64,000 bases of DNA from Luteibacter rhizovicinus DSM 16549 (GTDB lineage: Bacteria > Pseudomonadota > Gammaproteobacteria > Xanthomonadales > Rhodanobacteraceae): assembly GCF_001887595.1 (NCBI RefSeq), contig NZ_CP017480.1, positions 3,190,001-3,254,000 of the forward strand, in the 5' to 3' direction. Below the pieces are notes generated by a model. The model had not been told where the DNA came from, made no database searches, and saw only the letters and a program-made list of their open reading frames with translations. The translations under genes were made by a program, and so were the position numbers. The first letter of the stretch is position 1; each line of letters starts with the position of its first letter. Shown here piece after piece: positions 16,116 to 25,497 of the stretch.

Positions 16116-18256
16116 CCAAGTTCTTTGCCACCTGCCCGAAAGGCCTCGAGTACCTGCTGAAGGACGAGCTGATCGCCATCGGCGCCAGCGACGTCCGCGA
16201 GGCACTCGCCGGCGTCGCCTTCACCGGTTCCATCGAGACGGCTTATCGCGCCTGCCTGTGGTCGCGCATGGCCAGCCGGATCCTGTTGCCGCTGGCCGAA
16301 TTCGACGCCGCCGATCCGGACCAGCTCTATGCGGGCATCCAGGATATCGACTGGTCCGAACACCTGGCGCCGCACGGCACGCTGGCGGTGGATGCCAACA
16401 CGGCGATGAGTAAGCTCACCCACAGCCAGTTCATCGCGCTGAAGACCAAGGACGCGATCGTCGACCAGTACCGCGCCGCGACGGGTTCCCGCCCGGACGT
16501 GGATCCGGAAGAGCCGGACCTGCGCGTCAACGTGCGCGTGCGTCGCGATCGCGCCACGCTGTCGATCGATCTGTCCGGCCTGCCGTTGCATCGCCGTAAC
16601 TGGCGCCACGAGCAGGGTGAGGCCCCGCTCAAGGAAAACCTCGCCGCCGCCATGCTGGTCCGCGCGCAGTGGCCGCGGATCTACGCCGAAGGCGGCGCGC
16701 TGGTCGATCCCATGTGCGGCTCGGGCACCCTGCTGATCGAGGGCGCGCTCATGGCCGCCGATGTGGCGCCGGGCCTGCAGCGCGACTACTACGGCTTCCT
16801 CGGCTGGGCCAAGCACGACTACTCGCTGTGGCGGTCGATCTACGACGAAGCCAAGGCCCGTGCCGACGAAGGCCTGCGGGCCTTGCGTCCGGTGTTTTTC
16901 GGTAGCGATTCCGATCCACACATGATCCAGACGACCAAGCGAAACGCACAGAGCGCAGGCGTGGCCGGCTTCGTTCACCTGGATCGCCGCGACGCCGTCC
17001 ATGTAGAGCCGCCGCCGGAAACGCCGCTGGGCCTGGTCATCACCAATCCGCCTTACGGCGAGCGTCTGGGCGACCGCGCCGAACTGCCTGCGCTCTACCG
17101 TGACCTCGGCCAGGCCCTGAAGGACCGTTTCGCCGGCTGGCGCGCCGCCGTGCTGGCCGGCGACGACGAGCTCGGCCGTGCACTGCGTCTGAGTCCGGAC
17201 AAGCGCTACGCCCTGTTCAACGGCGCTCTGGAAACGCCGCTGCTTACCTTCGCCCTGCGTGCGCGGGACGAGGCCCCGCGCGAGGTCAAGCCGCTGTCCG
17301 ACGGCGCGCAGATGCTGAAGAACCGGCTGGACAAGAATGTCCGCCACCTGCGCAAGCGGCTTGGTCGCGAAGGCATCACCTGCTGGCGCGCCTACGACCA
17401 GGACCTCCCCGAATACGCGGCGGCCATCGACGTCTACGAGAACTGGCTGCACATCCAGGAATACAAGGCGCCGCTGGAGGTGCCGGTCGACGTCGCACGC
17501 ATCCGCATGCGCGAGATCGTCCGGGTGGCGAGCGAAGTTCTGGAGATTCCGCGTGACCGCATCGCCGTGAAGACGCGCGAGCGGGGCAAGGGCGGTTCCA
17601 AGTACGGCCAGTTCGACCAGAAGGGTGAATTCATCGAGGTGCACGAAGGCGGGCTGAAGTTCCTGATCAACCCGACCGATTACCTCGACACCGGCCTGTT
17701 CATCGACCACCGCCTGGTACGCGCCAAGATCCGGGAACTTGCCGCCGGCAAGCATTTCCTCAACCTGTTCGCCTACACGGGTACGGCCAGCGTTTACGCG
17801 GCGGCCGGCGACGCGCGCGACACCACCACGGTCGACCTCTCGGGGACCTATCTCGACTGGGCCTCGCGCAACCTCGACCTGAACGGGTATAGCGGCGCCC
17901 GCCACCGCCTGGTCCAGGAAGACGCGATGACCTTCCTGGAAAAGCGCAGCATGCAGTACGGCCTGATTTACGTGGATCCGCCGACCTTCTCCAACTCGAA
18001 GAAGGCCGACGACTTCGACGTGCAGCGTGACCACGTAAAGCTGCTCATGGCCTGCAACGAGCGCCTGCTGCCGGATGGCGTGATCGTTTTTTCGAACAAC
18101 TTCCGTCGCTTCCAGCTTGATCGGGCGGCCCTCGAACCCCATTTCCAGATTGAAGACTGGAGCGCACCGAGCATCCCGTTCGACTTCGCCCGCCGCCATA
18201 ACATCCATGGCTGCTGGCTGCTTCGGAAGCCGTACGTGAACCCGTGGAAAACGTGA
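16112..18256 (+). CDS. rlmKL: 23S rRNA methyltransferase RlmKL (bifunctional G2445-N2 / G2069-N7)
   Basis: 714 residues, the size of the E. coli fusion (702). Order: N-terminal ferredoxin-like and THUMP domain (to about residue 160), RlmL methyltransferase with DPMCGSGTLLIEGAL and NPPYGER at 312-318, then the RlmK domain with LNLFAYTGTASVYAAAG and DPPTFSN at 622-628. It modifies helix 74 and helix 80 region bases of 23S rRNA during assembly. The ATG overlaps the preceding hydrolase stop. A long antisense reading frame covers the gene but is a codon-bias shadow. Confidence 0.96.
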   Translation: MTKFFATCPKGLEYLLKDELIAIGASDVREALAGVAFTGSIETAYRACLWSRMASRILLPLAEFDAADPDQLYAGIQDIDWSEHLAPHGTLAVDANTAMSKLTHSQFIALKTKDAIVDQYRAATGSRPDVDPEEPDLRVNVRVRRDRATLSIDLSGLPLHRRNWRHEQGEAPLKENLAAAMLVRAQWPRIYAEGGALVDPMCGSGTLLIEGALMAADVAPGLQRDYYGFLGWAKHDYSLWRSIYDEAKARADEGLRALRPVFFGSDSDPHMIQTTKRNAQSAGVAGFVHLDRRDAVHVEPPPETPLGLVITNPPYGERLGDRAELPALYRDLGQALKDRFAGWRAAVLAGDDELGRALRLSPDKRYALFNGALETPLLTFALRARDEAPREVKPLSDGAQMLKNRLDKNVRHLRKRLGREGITCWRAYDQDLPEYAAAIDVYENWLHIQEYKAPLEVPVDVARIRMREIVRVASEVLEIPRDRIAVKTRERGKGGSKYGQFDQKGEFIEVHEGGLKFLINPTDYLDTGLFIDHRLVRAKIRELAAGKHFLNLFAYTGTASVYAAAGDARDTTTVDLSGTYLDWASRNLDLNGYSGARHRLVQEDAMTFLEKRSMQYGLIYVDPPTFSNSKKADDFDVQRDHVKLLMACNERLLPDGVIVFSNNFRRFQLDRAALEPHFQIEDWSAPSIPFDFARRHNIHGCWLLRKPYVNPWKT

Positions 18257-18333
18257 ACGGGCGGTGGACAAAACTTCAGTCCGGATTCAGTGGCCGAGCG
18301 CGAATCTGCGCTCAACACCCGGAGGTAATTGTC

Positions 18334-18741
18334 ATGAAAGCTAAGCTCGCTAAATCCGCCCTCCTGCTCGCTGCCGCGGGCCTGATGGCGTTCGCACCTG
18401 GTGCGTTCGCACGTGGGTATGGCTACGGCGGTGGCTACCATGGCGGTTACGGTTACCACGGTGGTGGTTACTACGGCGGCCGTGGCGGTTACTACGGTCG
18501 CGGTCACTACGACAATGCCGGTCGCTGGATCGCCGGTGCCATCGTTGCCGGTGCAGTGGTCGGCCTCGTCGCCAACGCTTCGCAGCCGCGCACCGTCGTG
18601 TACGACAACGGCCCGGCGTATTACCGCCCGGCCACGGTCGTCTATCAGGACGCCCCGGTGGTGACCCGTCGCGTGACCACCACGACCTACGTGGACGACG
18701 GTTACAGCACCACCCGCTACGTGCGTGACGACGGGTATTGA
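18334..18741 (+). CDS. Secreted Gly/Tyr-rich protein with glycine-zipper segment
   Basis: 135 residues. GGAGG sits nine bases before ATG 18334. The signal peptide ends AFA near residue 25, followed by about 35 residues built almost wholly from G, Y and H (YGYGGGYHGGYGYHGGGYYG), a hydrophobic glycine-zipper-like stretch (WIAGAIVAGAVVGLVANAS) and a Tyr/Val/Thr tail. Such low-complexity proteins are common in xanthomonads as envelope or stress proteins of unknown role; Tyr/His-rich repeats could bind metal or cross-link, which is speculation. A strong intrinsic terminator follows 40 bases after the stop, so it is the last gene of its transcript. Confidence 0.8.
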   Translation: MKAKLAKSALLLAAAGLMAFAPGAFARGYGYGGGYHGGYGYHGGGYYGGRGGYYGRGHYDNAGRWIAGAIVAGAVVGLVANASQPRTVVYDNGPAYYRPATVVYQDAPVVTRRVTTTTYVDDGYSTTRYVRDDGY

Positions 18742-18781
18742 TCGTCGTCAGGCGAGGTCGTCGTTGACTCGTTGAATGAAG

Positions 18782-18809
18782 AGCCCGGCTTATAGCCGGG
18801 CTTTTTTTT
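18782..18809 (+). terminator. Rho-independent terminator
   Basis: Perfect 9-bp stem AGCCCGGCT / AGCCGGGCT with a three-base loop, followed directly by eight T residues. It ends the transcript of the Gly/Tyr-rich protein. Confidence 0.95.
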
Positions 18810-18816
18810 GCTTGAT

Positions 18817-18887
18817 GGGGAGCCGGCTATGCCGGCGATAGGGTCTGAGGCGGCCTGGCCATCGCCGCTGAAGCGGCTCCCACATGG
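18817..18887. repeat. Divergent REP pair (type B)
   Basis: Left arm GGGAGCCGGCTATGCCGGCG and right arm ATCGCCGCTGAAGCGGCTCCCAC (18861-18883) face each other. The right arm is the GCTTCAGC variant (type B) seen again near 21945, 27950 and 53739; the left arm has a different loop. It sits between the terminator and the convergent DUF6491-like gene. Confidence 0.75.
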
Positions 18888-18941
18888 GTGCTCATCGGGG
18901 CCGCCGGGCCGGCTGTTGCGCCGCGACGCCGGCGTTTCGCT

Positions 18942-19394
18942 TTACGGCTTGGAGCCGCTGGTGCCGGCGCCGGAGCCGCTGAGCTTGGCGTTCTTCGACA
19001 TCGCCTGGTAGGTCGCCTTGTCGAGGGTCTGGACGGACTCGATGCTGCACGGCGGGTCGTTGTTGATGCGATCGACCTTCTCGGTCGGCGTGCCGCAGAT
19101 GCGGAAGCCGCCGATGGCCTTATTGCTCTCGGCGGTCTTGAAACGTACGCCGCCGCCCAGACCCATGCGCGGACAGTCCACATTCGTCTTGACCACGAAG
19201 TGATCCGGTCCGGTTGCGACGAGGAGGGTACGGTCGTCGACCACCTTCCAGTCGGTGATCCGGTCGGTCCGCATGCAATCGTTGAATTCGAGCGCCTTCA
19301 CCGCTGGGGCGGGCCCGGCGACGGGGGCCTGCTCGGCGGCGTGGGCGGCCACGGTAAGGAGCAGTGAAGCGACAAACAGGTGACGGACTTTCAT
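18942..19394 (-). CDS. Secreted DUF6491-like protein
   Basis: 150 residues from ATG 19394. Signal peptide KVRHLFVASLLLTVAAHAAE. The mature part has FNDCMRTDRITDWKVVDDRT and TLLVATGPDHFVVKTNVDCP, followed by FRICGTPTEKVDRI, with four cysteines that could form two disulfides. This cysteine and D-R-I-x-D-W pattern is that of the small periplasmic proteins annotated DUF6491 in xanthomonads. The C-terminus ends in a Gly/Ser-rich tail. Function unknown. Confidence 0.75.
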   Translation of the reverse strand: MKVRHLFVASLLLTVAAHAAEQAPVAGPAPAVKALEFNDCMRTDRITDWKVVDDRTLLVATGPDHFVVKTNVDCPRMGLGGGVRFKTAESNKAIGGFRICGTPTEKVDRINNDPPCSIESVQTLDKATYQAMSKNAKLSGSGAGTSGSKP

Positions 19395-19470
19395 GGCCGG
19401 ACTCTCCATCGTAGGAATCTGCACGTTAAGCCTGTTTGTGCCCCGACACGAGAGAAAAGGCGGCTTCGGT

Positions 19471-19500
19471 GCACCCGCCGTTAAGGCGGCGGTCGGGTGC
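19471..19500 (+). other. Strong stem-loop in the egtB 5' region
   Basis: GCACCCG pairs with CGGGTGC, and an inner CCG/CGG extends the stem to about 10 bp around a single bulged T. It lies 82 bases before the egtB ATG and is not followed by a T-run. It could be a 5'-UTR structure of egtB or just part of the divergent promoter region. Confidence 0.4.
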
Positions 19501-19581
19501 GCTCACGTTCGTTGAACGTATCCGCTGGCAAGGTTTCCGTAATGACTGACGAGTCCGTCGGCAGTGCAGGAACCTCGCCCT

Positions 19582-20850
19582 ATGACCGTCCGACCGCTTG
19601 GCATCGACCCCCGCCCGCCGGCCAGCGCGGATCTTACCCAACGCTTCCTCAGCATCCGCCACCGTACGGCGGAGCTGGCGGCGCGCCTGCGGCCCGAGGA
19701 CACGGTCATCCAGTCCATGCCGGACGCCAGTCCGACCAAGTGGCACCTCGCGCATACGACGTGGTTCTTCGAGCAGTTCATTCTGTCTCGGGACCCGGGC
19801 TATAGGTCGCCGAATCCGGACTGGCACTTCCTGTTCAACTCGTACTACCAGTCGGTCGGCCCGATGCACGCGCGGCCCAGGCGCGGCCTGCTGACGCGGC
19901 CTGCGCTGGACGAGGTGCGGGACTATCGATGTCGCGTCGACGAAGCGATCGCGGCGCTGATCGCGCGCGGTGACGATGCCAGCTTGCCGGCACTGATCGA
20001 ACTGGGCGTCCAGCACGAGCAGCAACACCAGGAGCTCTTGCTCACCGACATCAAGCACGCTTTCGCGCAGAACCCGCTCGAGCCAGCGTTCGCGCCGGAT
20101 GCGCCGCGCTCGCTTTCCATGGCCGCGCCGGCCCTGGCCTTCGTGCCGTTCGACGAAGGTATCGTCGAGATCGGTCACAGCGGTGACGGGTTCGCGTTCG
20201 ACAACGAGGGTCCGCGGCATCGCACGTACCGGCAGGCGGGCTCCCTGGCCAACCGCCCGGTGACCAACGCGGAGTTCCTGGCCTTCGTCACCGACGGGGG
20301 CTATCGCCAGCCCGCGCTGTGGCTGGCCGACGGCTGGGCCCTCGTACAGGCGGAGCAGTGGCAACGCCCCCTGTACTGGGACGAGGCACTGGAGACCGAA
20401 TTCACCTTGCAGGGGCGTCATGCGATCGACCCGCATGCGCCTGTCTGTCACATCAGCTATTTCGAAGCCGACGCGTTCGCGCGCTGGGCCGGCGCGCGGC
20501 TTCCCACCGAGGTGGAATGGGAAACCATGGCAGCACCCTTGCCCGTGCGCGGGAACCTTCAGGATAGCGGGGCGTTCAAACCTCGAGCCTCATCGTTCGA
20601 GTCCTCACTCGGTCAGATGTACGGCGACGTTTGGGAATGGACAATGAGCCCTTATGTCAGTTACCCAGGATTCCGGACTTTGGCCGGGGCCCTCGGCGAA
20701 TACAACGGCAAGTTCATGAACGGGCAGTGGATTCTGCGCGGAGGATCCTGCGCTACCCCTGCGGACCACGTTCGTGCGACCTACCGGAACTTCTTTCCTC
20801 CCCACGCCCGTTGGCAGTTTTCGGGGATACGACTGGGAAACGATCGATGA
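19582..20850 (+). CDS. egtB: Ergothioneine biosynthesis sulfoxide synthase EgtB
   Basis: 422 residues from ATG 19582. The N-terminal DinB-like domain carries the expected three iron ligands: His58 in LAHTTWFFEQF, and His145 and His149 in HEQQHQELLL. The C-terminal FGE-sulfatase-fold domain has NRPVTNAEFLAFV, RLPTEVEWETMA, YGDVWEWTMSPY and ILRGGSCATP. EgtB joins hercynine to a cysteine-containing thiol with O2 and Fe(II). The stop overlaps egtD (ATGA). No egtA, egtC or egtE gene is next to it, so the remaining steps must be encoded elsewhere or use general enzymes. Confidence 0.95.
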   Translation: MTVRPLGIDPRPPASADLTQRFLSIRHRTAELAARLRPEDTVIQSMPDASPTKWHLAHTTWFFEQFILSRDPGYRSPNPDWHFLFNSYYQSVGPMHARPRRGLLTRPALDEVRDYRCRVDEAIAALIARGDDASLPALIELGVQHEQQHQELLLTDIKHAFAQNPLEPAFAPDAPRSLSMAAPALAFVPFDEGIVEIGHSGDGFAFDNEGPRHRTYRQAGSLANRPVTNAEFLAFVTDGGYRQPALWLADGWALVQAEQWQRPLYWDEALETEFTLQGRHAIDPHAPVCHISYFEADAFARWAGARLPTEVEWETMAAPLPVRGNLQDSGAFKPRASSFESSLGQMYGDVWEWTMSPYVSYPGFRTLAGALGEYNGKFMNGQWILRGGSCATPADHVRATYRNFFPPHARWQFSGIRLGNDR

Positions 20851-21833
20851 GCGCTCAACCGAAAGACATCCGTGTAGACGACCGCCATCCGGATGTCGAG
20901 GACACGCTGCATACCGTTCGCCGTGGCCTCGCGATGAAGGCGAAAAAGCTGCCGTCGCGACTGTTCTACGACGAGCGCGGATCGGCGCTTTTCGAGGCCA
21001 TTTGCGAGCAGCCCGAGTACTACCTCACGCGGACCGAGATCGCGATCATGCGCGACCATGCGGGTGACATCGCCGATACGCTGGGCCCTGATGTGCGCCT
21101 GGTGGAGTACGGCAGTGGCAGCGGCATCAAGACGCGCATGCTACTCGAGCATCTGGTCACCCCGGTTGCGTATGTGCCCGTGGAGATCTCCCGGTCCGCC
21201 CTGATGGAGAGCGTGGCCGAGCTGGCTACGCGCTTTCCCGATGTACCGATGCAGCCGGTATGCGCCGACTTCACGCAGCCACTGCGCCTCCCCGTCGCCT
21301 CGCGTTCGCCGCGCCGCACGGCGATCTATTTTCCGGGTTCGACGATCGGCAATTTCGAGTCGAAGGAAGCGATCCGCATTCTTCGCCTGATGCGCACCGA
21401 GATGAGTGACGGCGGCGGTATCATCATCGGCGTGGACCTGAAGAAGGATCCAGCGCAGATCGAAGCCGCGTACAACGACGCCGCTGGCGTGACGAACGAC
21501 TTTACGCTGAACATGCTGGTTCGCCTGAATCGCGAGATCGGCACGGACTTCGACGTGAGCGCGTTCCGTCATCGTGCGCGCTACAACGCGCTGGCAGGAC
21601 GCATCGAGACCGCTCTGGTGAGCACCAAACGGCAGGATGTGCATGTCGGCCACGACACCTTCGCCTTCCGCGAGGACGAGGCCATGCACGTCGAGTACAG
21701 CTGCAAGTATTCGCTCGACGACTTCGCCCAGATGGCGGCCAAGGCCGGGCTCAGCGTGGCGAAAGTGTGGATGGATCGGGAGCAGCGTTTCAGCGTGCAG
21801 TATCTGGTGCGTTCGACGCCTGCCGCGGCCTGA
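20847..21833 (+). CDS. egtD: L-histidine N(alpha)-methyltransferase EgtD
   Basis: 328 residues (mycobacterial EgtD is 321). SAM site LVEYGSGSGIKTRMLLEH at 85-102; the N-terminal KKLPSRLFYDERGSALFEAI and the central FPGSTIGNFE and DLKKDP motifs are characteristic. The enzyme trimethylates histidine to hercynine, the substrate of EgtB. The ATG overlaps the egtB stop, so the two ergothioneine enzymes are translationally coupled in the order B-D. A REP cluster follows the stop directly. Confidence 0.96.
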   Translation: MSAQPKDIRVDDRHPDVEDTLHTVRRGLAMKAKKLPSRLFYDERGSALFEAICEQPEYYLTRTEIAIMRDHAGDIADTLGPDVRLVEYGSGSGIKTRMLLEHLVTPVAYVPVEISRSALMESVAELATRFPDVPMQPVCADFTQPLRLPVASRSPRRTAIYFPGSTIGNFESKEAIRILRLMRTEMSDGGGIIIGVDLKKDPAQIEAAYNDAAGVTNDFTLNMLVRLNREIGTDFDVSAFRHRARYNALAGRIETALVSTKRQDVHVGHDTFAFREDEAMHVEYSCKYSLDDFAQMAAKAGLSVAKVWMDREQRFSVQYLVRSTPAAA

Positions 21834-21847
21834 GCTGCCTGCTCTAG

Positions 21848-21933
21848 GTAGGAGCCGATTTATCGGCGATCCCTGCGTAGCGAAACCCTGAAGGTTTTCG
21901 CGACCGGGTTTTCGCCGATGAATCGGCTCCTAC
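21848..21933. repeat. REP palindrome pair (type A)
   Basis: GTAGGAGCCGATTTATCGGC at the left and its inverted GATGAATC variant ending GGCTCCTAC at the right. Within the spacer lies a smaller inverted motif, CGAAACCCTGAAGGTTTTCG. It sits between the convergent egtD and mfd genes. Confidence 0.9.
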
Positions 21934-21944
21934 CATAGCGAAGC

Positions 21945-21969
21945 ATCGCCGCTGAAGCGGCTCCCACAT
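21945..21969. repeat. Single REP arm (type B)
   Basis: ATCGCCGCTGAAGCGGCTCC followed by CACAT: the GCTTCAGC-type arm directly after the type A pair and eight bases before the mfd stop codon. Confidence 0.8.
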
Positions 21970-21976
21970 GGGCCGG

Positions 21977-24900
21977 TTAGCCAGGCCTTCTCGCGCCCAG
22001 GGACACCAGGGTGTCCTGCGCGGTGCGGATGCGCTCGGCGGAGCCGGGTAGTTCCATGATCACGCGTAGCTTGTCCTGGCCGTCCATCTTGAAGATGCGT
22101 GGCTGGGTCTGGATCAGGCGGATCAGGGCGACGGGGTCGATATCGGGTTTGTCGCGGAAGGTGATGCGGCCGCCGCTGGCGCCGAAGTCCACCTTGCGAA
22201 TGCCGAGCGGCGTGGCCATGAGCTTCAGCTGGGCGACGGCGAACAGGCACTTGGTCTGGTCCGGCAGCAGGCCAAAGCGATCGATCATTTCCACCTGCAA
22301 CTCACGCAGGCCGTCGTCGTTGCGCGCGCTGGCGATGCGCTTGTAGAGGGTCAGGCGCGCGTGCACGTCGGGGAGGTAGTCGTTCGGGATCAGGGCGGGC
22401 AGGTGCAGCTCCACTTCCGTCTCGTGCTCGGAGGTGAGATCGAAGTCCGGCACCTTGCCCGACTTCAGCGCACGCACCGCGCGGTCGAGCAGCTCGGTGT
22501 ACAGGCCGAAACCGATTTCCTGGATCTGGCCGGACTGTTCGTCGCCGAGCATTTCGCCGGCGCCGCGGATTTCGAGATCGTGCGTGGCGAGGGTGAAGCC
22601 GGCGCCCAGTTCTTCCAGCGACGCGAGGGCTTCCAGTCGCTTCTCCGCATCGGCCGTCATGGCCTTGCGATCGGGCACGATCAGGTAGGCATAGGCGCGG
22701 TGGTGCGAACGGCCCACGCGGCCACGCAGCTGGTGCAGCTGCGCAAGACCGAAGCGGTCGGCGCGGTTGACCACGATGGTATTCGCGGTCGGGATGTCGA
22801 TGCCCGATTCGATGATGGTCGTCGACACGAGCACGTTGAAACGCTGGCGATGGAAATCCGCCATGACCTGCTCGAGCTCACGCTCCGGCATCTGGCCGTG
22901 GGCGACGCGAATACGCGCCTCGGGAACCAGTTCGCCGAGTTCGCGGGCGATGCGTTCGATCGATTCCACTTCGTTGTGCAGGAAGTACACCTGGCCACCG
23001 CGCGCGAGCTCGCGCTGGATCGCTTCGCGGATGAGCGCGGGCTGGTAGGTCGAAATCAGCGTTCGCACAGCCGTACGGTGCGCGGGCGGCGTGGCGATGA
23101 TGGAGAGATCGCGCAGGCCGCTCATCGCCATGTTCAGCGTGCGCGGGATCGGTGTCGCGGTGAGGGTGAGCAGATCCACTTCGGCGCGCAGCTTCTTCAG
23201 CTGCTCCTTCTGGCGCACACCGAAACGCTGCTCCTCGTCGACAATGACCAGGCCGAGGTTCTTGAAGCGGATGTCCGCCTGCAACAGCTTGTGCGTGCCG
23301 ACCATGACGTCGATCTGGCCGTCGGCCAGCCGTTCCAGCGCCGCATCGGTTTCCTTCTTCGACTTGAAGCGGGAGACCACGTCCACGCGGACCGGCCAGT
23401 CGGCAAAGCGATCGGCGAAGTTGCGGTAGTGCTGCTGGGCGAGCAGGGTGGTCGGCACCAGGACGGCGACCTGCTTGCCGGCGGTGGCGGCGGCGAAGGC
23501 CGCGCGCAGGGCCACTTCCGTCTTGCCGAAGCCGACGTCACCGCAGACCACGCGATCCATCGCGCGCGGCGCGGCAAGATCGACGATGACCGCATCGATC
23601 GCCGCCTGCTGATCGGCGGTTTCCTCGAAGGGGAAGGTCGCGGCGAATTCCTCGAGCATTTGCCGGTCGATCGAGAGCGACTCGCCCTGGCGTGCCTCGC
23701 GCTGCGCGTAGATCGCCAGCAGCTCGGCAGCGACGTCGCGGACCTTCTCGGCCGCCTTCTTGCGTGCACGCTCCCAGGCGTCGCCGCCCAGCGAATGCAG
23801 CGGCGCCAGCTCGGGCGCGGTTCCGGTGTAACGGCTGACCAGGCCAAGCTGCGCCACCGGCACATAGAGCTTGTCGCCCTTGGTGTACTCGATGGTCAGG
23901 AACTCGCCGGGCATGTCGCCCACGTCGAGTGACACCAGGCCCTGGTAACGACCCACGCCGTGGTCGATGTGCACGATGGGCGAGCCGATGGACAGCTCGG
24001 TGAGGTCCTTGATGATGCTTTCGGGATCGCGCGCGGCGCCGACGCGCTTCTTGCGGTCGGTGCGCACGCGTTCGCCGAACAGCTCGCGCTCGGTGAAGAC
24101 GGTGAGCGCCGGCTTGGTCAGCGCGAAACCCTGCTCGAGCGAGGCGACCGTGATGGCGAAGCGTTCGTCCCTGGCGAGGAAGTCTTTCCAGCCGTCGACC
24201 ATGACGGGTTTCATGCCGCCCGCGCCGGCAAGCTGCTCGATCAGCGCTTCGCGACGGCCGGCGGAATCCGCAGCGATGAGGACGCTGCCCTTGTAGCTGG
24301 CGAGGAAGTGGCGCAGCGAGGTGCCGGGCTCCTCGCCCTTGCGGTTGAGCGGTACTTCAGGGGCGGGCATCGTGCCGAGATCGACGGCGTGCTCCTGTCC
24401 CTTCGGCACGACATCGATGCGGACCTGCTTGTTCAGGCGCTCGCGCAGATGCTCGGGCGGCAGGTAGATCTCGGCCGGCGGCAGCACCGGGCGCTCGATG
24501 TCGTGCGCGCGCTGGTCGTAGCGTTCGGAGGTCTGCGTCCAGAACTGTTCGGCAGCGTCGAGCACGCCGTCGCCAAGCACGAAGAGGGCGTCGCCGGCGA
24601 TGTAGTCGAAGAGGGTTTCCGTGGCCGGGAAGAACAGCGGTAGGTAGTACTCGATGCCGCCGGGCGTCACGCCTTCCTTCATGTCCTGATAGAGATTGCA
24701 GCGCCGGATGTCGATCGGAAAGCGCTCACGCAGGTTGGCGCGGAAGTTCTTCGCGGCCTCGTCGGTGACCGGGAATTCGCGCGCGGGCAACAGGTCGACG
24801 CTGTCGACCTGTTGCTGGGAGCGCTGTGTCTCGGTATCGAAGGTGCGGATCGATTCCACTTCGTCGTCGAACAGCTCGACGCGGTAGGGCTCGTTCGCGC

Positions 24901-25429
24901 CCATGGCGAAGATGTCGATCAAGGCGCCACGCACGGCGAAATCGCCCGGCTCGCCGACCTGGGGCACGTTGCGGTAGCCGGCGGCTTCCAGTCGGCGTTG
25001 TTCGGCACTGATGTCGAGTTTCTGACCCTTGCGCAGGACCAGCCCCGACCCGGTGATGTGCGTGCGCGGCGCGATGCGTTGCATCAGCGTGGCGACCGGC
25101 ACCACCAGGACGCCGCGCTTGATGCTTGGCAGGCGGTAGAGTGTGGCGATGCGCTGGGAAACGACTTCCGGGTGCGGGCTGAAGACGTCGTAAGGCAGGG
25201 TTTCCCAGTCCGGGAAGTGCAGCACCGGCAGTTCGCCAGCGAAGACGGCCAGCTCGCCTTCCAGGTTGTCCGCGCTGCGGGTATCGCGGGCGACGACCAC
25301 CAGCAGGCCCTCGTGCGCCCGGGCCGCCTCGGCCACCTCCAGCGCCCACGAGGAACCATGGGGCACGGCCCAGTAGCGGCGGGTCTTGGCGTTGGCGGGG
25401 AGCGGCGGGCGGGGAAGCGCTACAGGCAT
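21977..25429 (-). CDS. mfd: Transcription-repair coupling factor Mfd
   Basis: 1150 residues (E. coli 1148). N-terminal UvrB-homology region (FPDWETLPYDVFSPHPEVVSQR), RNAP-interacting Tudor-like domain (GSPIVHIDHGVGRYQGLV), then the RecG-like translocase: Walker A GDVGFGKTEVA, DEEQRFGVRQKE, TATPIPRTL, and the TRG region around GRVGRSHHRAYAYL. Mfd removes stalled RNA polymerase and recruits UvrA. Gene is monocistronic and convergent with egtD across the REP cluster. Confidence 0.97.
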   Translation of the reverse strand: MPVALPRPPLPANAKTRRYWAVPHGSSWALEVAEAARAHEGLLVVVARDTRSADNLEGELAVFAGELPVLHFPDWETLPYDVFSPHPEVVSQRIATLYRLPSIKRGVLVVPVATLMQRIAPRTHITGSGLVLRKGQKLDISAEQRRLEAAGYRNVPQVGEPGDFAVRGALIDIFAMGANEPYRVELFDDEVESIRTFDTETQRSQQQVDSVDLLPAREFPVTDEAAKNFRANLRERFPIDIRRCNLYQDMKEGVTPGGIEYYLPLFFPATETLFDYIAGDALFVLGDGVLDAAEQFWTQTSERYDQRAHDIERPVLPPAEIYLPPEHLRERLNKQVRIDVVPKGQEHAVDLGTMPAPEVPLNRKGEEPGTSLRHFLASYKGSVLIAADSAGRREALIEQLAGAGGMKPVMVDGWKDFLARDERFAITVASLEQGFALTKPALTVFTERELFGERVRTDRKKRVGAARDPESIIKDLTELSIGSPIVHIDHGVGRYQGLVSLDVGDMPGEFLTIEYTKGDKLYVPVAQLGLVSRYTGTAPELAPLHSLGGDAWERARKKAAEKVRDVAAELLAIYAQREARQGESLSIDRQMLEEFAATFPFEETADQQAAIDAVIVDLAAPRAMDRVVCGDVGFGKTEVALRAAFAAATAGKQVAVLVPTTLLAQQHYRNFADRFADWPVRVDVVSRFKSKKETDAALERLADGQIDVMVGTHKLLQADIRFKNLGLVIVDEEQRFGVRQKEQLKKLRAEVDLLTLTATPIPRTLNMAMSGLRDLSIIATPPAHRTAVRTLISTYQPALIREAIQRELARGGQVYFLHNEVESIERIARELGELVPEARIRVAHGQMPERELEQVMADFHRQRFNVLVSTTIIESGIDIPTANTIVVNRADRFGLAQLHQLRGRVGRSHHRAYAYLIVPDRKAMTADAEKRLEALASLEELGAGFTLATHDLEIRGAGEMLGDEQSGQIQEIGFGLYTELLDRAVRALKSGKVPDFDLTSEHETEVELHLPALIPNDYLPDVHARLTLYKRIASARNDDGLRELQVEMIDRFGLLPDQTKCLFAVAQLKLMATPLGIRKVDFGASGGRITFRDKPDIDPVALIRLIQTQPRIFKMDGQDKLRVIMELPGSAERIRTAQDTLVSLGARRPG

Positions 25430-25497
25430 GAAGTCGGCTTGTCAGCTGCGGGCAAGCCGATGATTGTACTACCCGGGGGCGAACGGGTTGTGTGGGC

